This document shows, one piece after another, positions 4,679 through 10,095 of a stretch of DNA of 10,095 nucleotides. Positions within the stretch are counted from its first letter, which is position 1. Every line of letters starts with the position of its first letter. The stretch comes from Candidatus Saccharimonadota bacterium (GTDB lineage: Bacteria; Patescibacteriota; Saccharimonadia; Saccharimonadales; Saccharimonadaceae). A program made the translations under genes and the position numbers. Location of the stretch: contig JAFWEB010000042.1 in NCBI GenBank assembly GCA_017515925.1, positions 1 through 10,095 on the forward strand. Direction: 5' to 3'. The notes beneath the pieces are model-generated. The model had not been told where the DNA came from and did not search any database. It saw nothing but the letters and a program-made list of their open reading frames with translations.

Positions 4679-5323
4679 ATGGACCAATCACAAATTGGGA
4701 GTACAGGGGAGAATTTTAATGCTGGTATTTTTCAATTTCCAGAAAACGCTCAGAATCCAGAGACCAGCTCCACCCAGAGTACTGTAAACGGTCAAGCTAT
4801 TGGTGGTGCTGCCATCAATGGTATTTTTTCTGCACCAGAGGCATTGGCAAATCAAGTCCCATCGGTGGGGCAGCCAGAGGTTCAGCCTGTGAACACCGGT
4901 TTTTCTTATGAGACTACACCTTTTGAAGCGGGGCCTACTCCAGCTGCAACAGAGGCAATGAATGCTCCAATGCAGCCTGCTATGCCAGAAATGCCACCAT
5001 CCACCCCAGAAATGATCATGAATAACCCTGAGATGATTACATCTCAGCCAGCCATTTTTCAGCCATTATCTGTTGATGGCTCTACCGAGGGCAAGCATCA
5101 GAAAACAACCCTAGAACTAAGTGGCGAGATTATCGATAAAAAATCCGAAAAACACCTAAGAGATGCTATCTCTGATTTGGGCAAAAAACCATACGAACTA
5201 GCCAATTACCGTGATGAAGCTATGGCAGAATCCCTCAGGAGTAATTTTGGTCGTATCTTTGGCAACGATGACATCGGTGAAATCCAGGCGGAAGAGGCCG
5301 CCAGAGAGGCCAAGGCAGCATAG
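4679..5323 (+). CDS. Low-complexity P/Q/M-rich protein paired with the ATPase, unknown function
   Basis: 214 aa, no recognised family. Residues 1 to about 135 are probably disordered: rich in Pro, Gln, Asn, Thr and Met, with loose repeats such as PAMPEMPPSTPEM and NNPEM. Residues about 142-214 are charged and probably helical (LELSGEIIDKKSEKHLRDAI, later a Glu/Ala-rich end EEAAREAKAA). There is no signal peptide or membrane helix, so it is likely cytoplasmic. The ATG coincides with the predicted transcription start, and no Shine-Dalgarno sequence is present. Its TAG stop (5321-5323) overlaps the ribosome binding site AGGAG of the ATPase gene, so the two are co-transcribed and probably translationally coupled. 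An adaptor or regulator of the ATPase is a reasonable guess from position only. Confidence 0.8.
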   Translation: MDQSQIGSTGENFNAGIFQFPENAQNPETSSTQSTVNGQAIGGAAINGIFSAPEALANQVPSVGQPEVQPVNTGFSYETTPFEAGPTPAATEAMNAPMQPAMPEMPPSTPEMIMNNPEMITSQPAIFQPLSVDGSTEGKHQKTTLELSGEIIDKKSEKHLRDAISDLGKKPYELANYRDEAMAESLRSNFGRIFGNDDIGEIQAEEAAREAKAA

Positions 5324-5326
5324 GAG
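5322..5326 (+). promoter_or_regulatory. Ribosome binding site of the ATPase overlapping the upstream stop
   Basis: AGGAG five bases before ATG 5332; its first two bases are the end of the TAG stop at 5321-5323. A ribosome terminating on the first gene would cover this site, which favours translational coupling. Confidence 0.75.
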
Positions 5327-5331
5327 CAAAT

Positions 5332-8202
5332 ATGGGTGGCGGTGCAGCAAATAACGGAGGTTCAGGAATAGTCACGCTAATAGTGATACTAGTAATCATC
5401 GCTTTGGTTATTGGTGTCGCTGTTTTCTTTGTGATGCTAAGGATTAAGAGACAGAGAGAGACTAAGAACCTAGAACGTGGCATCAAGATGGTGCCAATGT
5501 TGATTCATCTTCCACCGCAGACAGACGATATCCAGGGAGGGGGCAGGGATGAGCGCGATGTGACTAACGAGGCTATTTCTCAGGCCCAAATCATGTATTC
5601 AATCATCGCCTCTACTCTGAAAAAGGATTTCAAATCCAAGATTTACGGTCAGAGACATATCTCTTTTGAGATGGTCGCTGCAGAGGGTACGATTAAGTAT
5701 TACGCCGTTGTCCCAGCAGTTATCACAGAGACAGTTAAACAAGCAATTGTTTCTGCTTATCCTACCGCCAGGCTAGAAGAAGCATACGAAGATAACATCT
5801 TTTCTAAAGAGGTGGGTGTAGCCGGTGTAGCTGGTGGAGAATTATCTCTGCAAAAAGATTTCATTTATCCTATCGCCACCTACGAAGAAACTAAATGGGA
5901 TGCCTCTGGGGCATTGCTAAACGCCTTGTCTGCTGCTAAGAAGGGTGAAGGTATAGCCCTTCAGCTAATGTTCCGTCCAACAGATCAGGGCTGGACAAAA
6001 AAATCTCTTGAGCGAGTACAAAATTTAAGGACTGGTAAAAAAAGTAGTTCAGGAATATGGGTAGTAGACAGCGTGCGCGATGTGATTCGCGCGCCATTTG
6101 AGCCACCAGAGGCGCATCAGCACGACAAGCCAGAGAATAAGATTACAAATGTTGACCAGGCAGAGATAGACGCTATAGAGGCCAAAACCAGATATCCAGG
6201 CTATGAAACTCTAATTCGCTTTGTGGCTAGCTCTGCATCTGAGCCTAGATCAGAGGCTTTGATTGGCGGACTAGTCAGTGCCTTTTCTCAGTTTAACTCT
6301 CCTACAATGAATGGATTCAAATATGATAGCCTCAAGAACCAAGAGAAGGTAGCTCATGATTATATCTTTCGTATCTTCCCACAAAAGAAGAGGGGTATGG
6401 TCTTAAACTCCGTAGAACTCGCCTCTATTTTCCACTTGCCAAGTCAGAATTCCATCCCTAATAGCCAGGTAGAACGCCAGGCCACTAAGCAGGTAGACGG
6501 TCCAGTCAAAGTGCCAACAGATGGTGTCTGGCTAGGTGACAATGTCTTCCGTGGCAAGAAGAAAGAGATTCGCTTGTCAGATAATGACCGCCGTCGTCAC
6601 ACTTATATCATCGGTGCTACAGGCATGGGTAAATCCGTCCTCCTCTCTAACATCGCTTGCCAAGATATGATGGCTGGGCGTGGATTTGCCTTTATTGATC
6701 CGCACGGTGATGTGGTAGAAGATATTCTCTCTAAAGTTCCAGAGGATAGGATAGACGATGTAATTTACTTTGACCCGGGCGACATTGAGCACCCAATGGG
6801 CATGAATATGTTTGAATGGGAGACCGAAGACCAGAAAGATTTCATCGTCCAAGAGGGAATTAATATGCTCCAGAGCCTCTATGACCCAACTAATCAGGGT
6901 TTCTTTGGCCCTAGGGGCCAGCATATGTTCCGTAATGCTGCACTCCTCTTAATGAGCGACCCAAAGGGCTCAACCTTTATTGACATTCCTAGGTGTTTCA
7001 TTGACCCAGAATTCGTCAAGAGTAAGCTCCAGTTCGTTACAGATAAAAGCGTTTATGATTATTGGACCAAGGAGTTCCCGGCCTCTCAAAAGAGTAACGA
7101 TGCCGGCGAGGTGATCACTTGGTTTGCTAGTAAATGGGGGCCGTTCCTCTCTAATACAATGATGAAAAACATCCTTGGTCAGGTACACTCTGGGTTCAAC
7201 ATCAGAGATATTATGGACAACAAGAAGATTCTCCTGGTAAACCTCTCTAAGGGTAAAATGGGAGAGATTAACAGTAAACTCCTCGGTATGATCTTTGTCA
7301 TGAAATTCCAGACTGCAGCGATGGCGCGTGTAGATACACCGGAGGACGAGCGTAATGACTTCTGTCTATTTGTGGATGAGTTCCAGAATTTCGCGACAGA
7401 GAGCTTTGAGAGCATCCTATCCGAGGCTAGAAAGTTCCGCTTGAACCTAATCGTAGCAAACCAGTTCATGACTCAGTTAACAGAGAAGATCCGCGAAGGC
7501 TTGCTCGGTAACGTCGGTACGATTATCTGTGGTAGGATAGGTATTACCGATGCAGAGATTATGGAGAAGGCCTTCTTGCCGACCTTTAACGCCGAAGATC
7601 TTCATAATCAGCCAAATTATCATGCTATCTCTCAGGTAATGATGTTCAATATGCCAAGCAAACCATTTACTATGGAACTTCGTCCACCTGCATTCAAGGG
7701 TAGTCCAGAAGTATTGGAGAGCCTAAAGATTTATTCTGCTACCAAATATGGCCGTAGCCGTGCCGAGGTAGACAAAGAGATCAACGACCGTATGGGTGAA
7801 AAGGCTGCAGAGAAGGTAGAGGATGCACGTCATACCGGAGGACAATCCTTCCTAGATTCTTGGCTAGAAAAGCGCAAAGAAATTGATAAGAACGAGCCAA
7901 AACGCGATGCAGATGGCAAAATACCTCTGGGAGAGATGAATAAATCTAGTGTTCAAACTGGCACGCCTGAACAAATTATTTCACAGATGCAAGGGGAGGC
8001 CGGCATAGATACAGCAATCGTTAAAGATGGACCAGTGTTTGATAATGTCGTTCCTAGCGAAGAGGTTGAACAAAAGGGTGGCCAGACGGCTGAACAGATG
8101 AGTTTGCCGGATAGTCAGGCAACAAGCCAGACCGGAACAGAGAAGAAAGTCGCCAAGCAAGATTCCGATCTCGAAGATGACCAGGTAATTAAGCTCCGTT
8201 AG
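5332..8202 (+). CDS. Membrane-anchored TraG/VirD4/HerA-like DNA-pumping ATPase
   Basis: 956 aa. This class comprises hexameric P-loop ATPases that couple DNA or protein substrates to type IV secretion or DNA translocation. A Gly/Asn-rich start is followed by one membrane helix (about 13-36) and a basic stop (RIKRQRETK), so the bulk is cytoplasmic. Residues about 50-400 form an uncharacterised CPR-type domain. The ATPase core has Walker A GATGMGKS at 428-435, FAFIDPHGD about 20 residues later (a motif shared with DUF87/HerA-type proteins), LVNLSKGKMGE near 635, Walker B LFVDEFQ with D682/E683, and a sensor-like LIVANQF near 707. The all-alpha insertion between these motifs resembles the TraG/VirD4 arrangement. 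About 790-956 is charged, Gln/Glu-rich and probably disordered. No relaxase or other secretion genes lie in the window, so conjugation is unproven; secretion toward a host cell is the alternative. Confidence 0.88.
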   Translation: MGGGAANNGGSGIVTLIVILVIIALVIGVAVFFVMLRIKRQRETKNLERGIKMVPMLIHLPPQTDDIQGGGRDERDVTNEAISQAQIMYSIIASTLKKDFKSKIYGQRHISFEMVAAEGTIKYYAVVPAVITETVKQAIVSAYPTARLEEAYEDNIFSKEVGVAGVAGGELSLQKDFIYPIATYEETKWDASGALLNALSAAKKGEGIALQLMFRPTDQGWTKKSLERVQNLRTGKKSSSGIWVVDSVRDVIRAPFEPPEAHQHDKPENKITNVDQAEIDAIEAKTRYPGYETLIRFVASSASEPRSEALIGGLVSAFSQFNSPTMNGFKYDSLKNQEKVAHDYIFRIFPQKKRGMVLNSVELASIFHLPSQNSIPNSQVERQATKQVDGPVKVPTDGVWLGDNVFRGKKKEIRLSDNDRRRHTYIIGATGMGKSVLLSNIACQDMMAGRGFAFIDPHGDVVEDILSKVPEDRIDDVIYFDPGDIEHPMGMNMFEWETEDQKDFIVQEGINMLQSLYDPTNQGFFGPRGQHMFRNAALLLMSDPKGSTFIDIPRCFIDPEFVKSKLQFVTDKSVYDYWTKEFPASQKSNDAGEVITWFASKWGPFLSNTMMKNILGQVHSGFNIRDIMDNKKILLVNLSKGKMGEINSKLLGMIFVMKFQTAAMARVDTPEDERNDFCLFVDEFQNFATESFESILSEARKFRLNLIVANQFMTQLTEKIREGLLGNVGTIICGRIGITDAEIMEKAFLPTFNAEDLHNQPNYHAISQVMMFNMPSKPFTMELRPPAFKGSPEVLESLKIYSATKYGRSRAEVDKEINDRMGEKAAEKVEDARHTGGQSFLDSWLEKRKEIDKNEPKRDADGKIPLGEMNKSSVQTGTPEQIISQMQGEAGIDTAIVKDGPVFDNVVPSEEVEQKGGQTAEQMSLPDSQATSQTGTEKKVAKQDSDLEDDQVIKLR

Positions 8203-8407
8203 TGCTTATACTTATAATTAAAATACCCCCTGTGAGCGCATAAGACGCGTCCTAAGCCCATTTTGTCGGCAAAAAGCATATCGATACCATTTTTGCAAAA
8301 AGTGCCCTAAAAATCGCTTAAAATGGCTCAAATTCTGCCAAAACCCTTGAAAATTTGCTCCATAAGGTATAGAATAGAGTAGATAACATTAAAGATGAGG
8401 TAATCTA
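8203..8407. other. Spacer between ATPase gene and gyrB
   Basis: No gene. A hairpin GCAAAAA (8269-8275) with TTTTTGC (8290-8296) overlaps a perfect 12-bp palindrome at 8290-8301. Its stem is too A/T-rich and its loop too long for a confident terminator call. The gyrB promoter occupies the right end. Confidence 0.5.
8347..8375 (+). promoter_or_regulatory. Promoter of gyrB
   Basis: TTGAAA at 8347-8352, 17-base spacer, TAGAAT at 8370-8375 (5 of 6). Predicted start near 8382, leader about 26 nt, with GAGGT at 8397-8401 six bases before the ATG at 8408. Confidence 0.75.
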
Positions 8408-10095
8408 ATGGCTGACAAAGCTGAGAATTATGATAGCTCTGAAATTCGGGTGCTCGAAGGGCTAGAGGCAGTACGTGTCCGACCTGGTATGTATATCGGT
8501 TCGACTGGTTACGATGGTTTACATCATCTCGTAAAAGAGATTGCCGATAACTCTATCGACGAAGCAATTGCTGGCTACTGTTCCAAGATCAGTATTACAG
8601 TGCTTGCTGACGGAGGTGTCAAAGTAGAAGATAACGGGCGTGGTATCCCTGTAGATATCCACCCTAAAACTAAAAAATCTACACTAGAGACAGTACTTAC
8701 AGTGCTACACGCCGGTGGTAAATTCGGTGGTGGCGGATACAAAGTATCATCTGGTCTGCATGGTGTTGGTTCTTCGGTAGTAAACGCACTTTCTACCAAG
8801 ATGATCGCAGAAGTTTATAGGGATGGAAAGATCCACCATATCGAGTTTGATACGGGCAAACCAACCTCTGATCTTCAGATTACAGGCAAGACCGATAAAC
8901 AGGGTACTTGTATTATTTTCTACCCAGATATCACCATTTTCAAGAATGGTGTGGACATTGATTTTGATTGGGTACTTCGTTATGCTCGCCACCAGGCATA
9001 TCTAACCAAAGGCATCCTAATCGAAGCCAAGGATGAGCGCACCGGAGCAGGTGAATCATTCTATTTCGAAGGTGGTATTACCTCATACGTCAAGAGGCTC
9101 AACAACGGCAAGGAAGTCCTCTCAGACGACATCTTTTACGTAGACAAACAGATTGAAGACGCCGGCGTAGAAATCGCACTCCAGTATAACGATTCTTTTG
9201 CCGAAACTTTGAAACCATTTGCAAACAACGTTCTTACCCCAGATGGTGGTACACATGTAGTAGGTTTTCGTACTGCACTCAACCGTGTAATCAATGATTA
9301 CGCTCGCAAAAATGGCTTACTCAAAGAAAAAGAAGAGAACCTTACTGGCGATGATATTAAAGAAGGTCTCACTGCAGTTATCTCTGTTAAATTACCAAAT
9401 CCAGAATTCGAAGGTCAGACTAAGAACAAGCTTGGTAATCCAGAGGCTCGTGGTTATGTTGATAAGGTAATGAGCGAATACTTTGGCTACTACCTAGAAG
9501 AGAACCCACAGATCGCCAAGAAGATCGTTAGTAAAGCTACTCTAGCTGCCAGAGCAAGAAAAGCCGCTCGCGCTGCTCGTGATAACGTCATCCGCAAGGG
9601 AGCATTTGAGGGAATGAATTTGCCATCCAAGCTGGCCGACTGTTCATCCAGAGACAGAAACGAATGCGAGCTCTTTATCGTAGAGGGTAATTCCGCTGCC
9701 GGTTCCGCTAAGGAAGGACGCAATCCTCAGATTCAGGCTATCTTGCCACTGCGTGGTAAAGTGCTCAATACTGAGCGTGCTAGATTGGATAAGATGCTAG
9801 CCAACCAAGAGCTAGTATCTCTGATCAAAGGCCTCGGCGTAGGTATCGGCGAACAATTTGATATCAATGGCCTCAGATACGACAAGATCATCTTCATGAC
9901 AGATGCCGATGTCGATGGTCTTCACATTGCTACACTTCTCATGACATTCTTCTTCCGTTATATGCCACAGGTGATTGAAGAAGGCCATGTCTATTTGGCT
10001 AAGCCACCTCTGTTTGGTTTGATCAAGGGCACAGGTAATACTAGGAAGATTGATTACCTTTATGACGAAGTTGCTCTAGAGAAGAAGTTAACCGA
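8408..10095 (+). CDS. gyrB: DNA gyrase subunit B, C-terminus cut by window end
   Basis: Gyrase B is the ATPase half of the A2B2 topoisomerase that introduces negative supercoils. The 562 visible codons start MADKAENYDSSEIRVLEGLE. The GHKL ATPase site shows catalytic E44 and N48 in EIADNSIDEA, DNGRGIP at 75-81 and GLHGVG at 116-121. A transducer domain follows. The TOPRIM domain shows catalytic E426 in EGNSAAGSAKEGR and the metal-binding DADVD at 499-503. The PLRGKVLN block is in place. The usual EGDSAGGSA is changed at two positions: the Asp is Asn, and one Gly is Ala. The start is fixed by GAGGT at ideal spacing and by the conserved opening. ParE is the alternative, but a single general type IIA B subunit is typical of reduced genomes and the sequence reads as GyrB. 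No frameshift is seen. Confidence 0.95.
   Translation, partial: MADKAENYDSSEIRVLEGLEAVRVRPGMYIGSTGYDGLHHLVKEIADNSIDEAIAGYCSKISITVLADGGVKVEDNGRGIPVDIHPKTKKSTLETVLTVLHAGGKFGGGGYKVSSGLHGVGSSVVNALSTKMIAEVYRDGKIHHIEFDTGKPTSDLQITGKTDKQGTCIIFYPDITIFKNGVDIDFDWVLRYARHQAYLTKGILIEAKDERTGAGESFYFEGGITSYVKRLNNGKEVLSDDIFYVDKQIEDAGVEIALQYNDSFAETLKPFANNVLTPDGGTHVVGFRTALNRVINDYARKNGLLKEKEENLTGDDIKEGLTAVISVKLPNPEFEGQTKNKLGNPEARGYVDKVMSEYFGYYLEENPQIAKKIVSKATLAARARKAARAARDNVIRKGAFEGMNLPSKLADCSSRDRNECELFIVEGNSAAGSAKEGRNPQIQAILPLRGKVLNTERARLDKMLANQELVSLIKGLGVGIGEQFDINGLRYDKIIFMTDADVDGLHIATLLMTFFFRYMPQVIEEGHVYLAKPPLFGLIKGTGNTRKIDYLYDEVALEKKLT

Overview
The window most resembles a Candidatus Patescibacteria (CPR) genome, probably Saccharibacteria (TM7). 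The signs are a 956-residue membrane-anchored TraG/VirD4/HerA-like ATPase with an unrecognised partner protein, a YifB/ComM protein of the CPR type (start MIAKTYSIIPFGYSG), a FISUMP-type surface protein fragment, moderate GC, and short genes of unknown function. All recognised genes read with the standard code: no internal TGA is seen in gyrB, comM or the ATPase. The phylum call is an inference from protein style, because no rRNA is present.

Layout. 1-1699 (minus strand): comM, then infC, whose first 35 codons are in the window. infC has its own near-consensus promoter and appears to start with AUA. 1800-2256 (plus strand): promoter, tmRNA gene (ssrA) and terminator. 2340-2514: a minus-strand transcription unit with a consensus promoter, a 5' hairpin and a terminator, a candidate small RNA. 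2585-2776: a 192-nt nested palindrome. 2794-3528: a headless FISUMP domain fragment whose 3' end runs into a second, GC-rich palindrome at 3482-3583. 3584-4260: a decayed stretch without a convincing gene, holding two operator-like palindromes, a promoter, a four-codon ORF and a 58-nt hairpin. 4281-8202 (plus strand): a small four-helix membrane protein, a low-complexity P/Q/M-rich protein and the large ATPase. 8203-8407: spacer with the gyrB promoter. 8408-10095: gyrB, cut by the window end.

Functional reading. comM (branch migration during natural transformation) and the DNA-pumping-type ATPase suggest DNA uptake or transfer, but they are not in one operon. tmRNA, IF3 and gyrase are housekeeping. 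The 4679 and 5332 genes form a tight two-gene operon, and the small ORF at 4281 lies just upstream with its own promoter. Both 4281 and 4679 have an extended -10 box exactly six bases before the ATG, which predicts leaderless mRNAs.

The least explained part is 2340-4260: three long palindromes, a candidate sRNA and gene remnants in under 2 kb.
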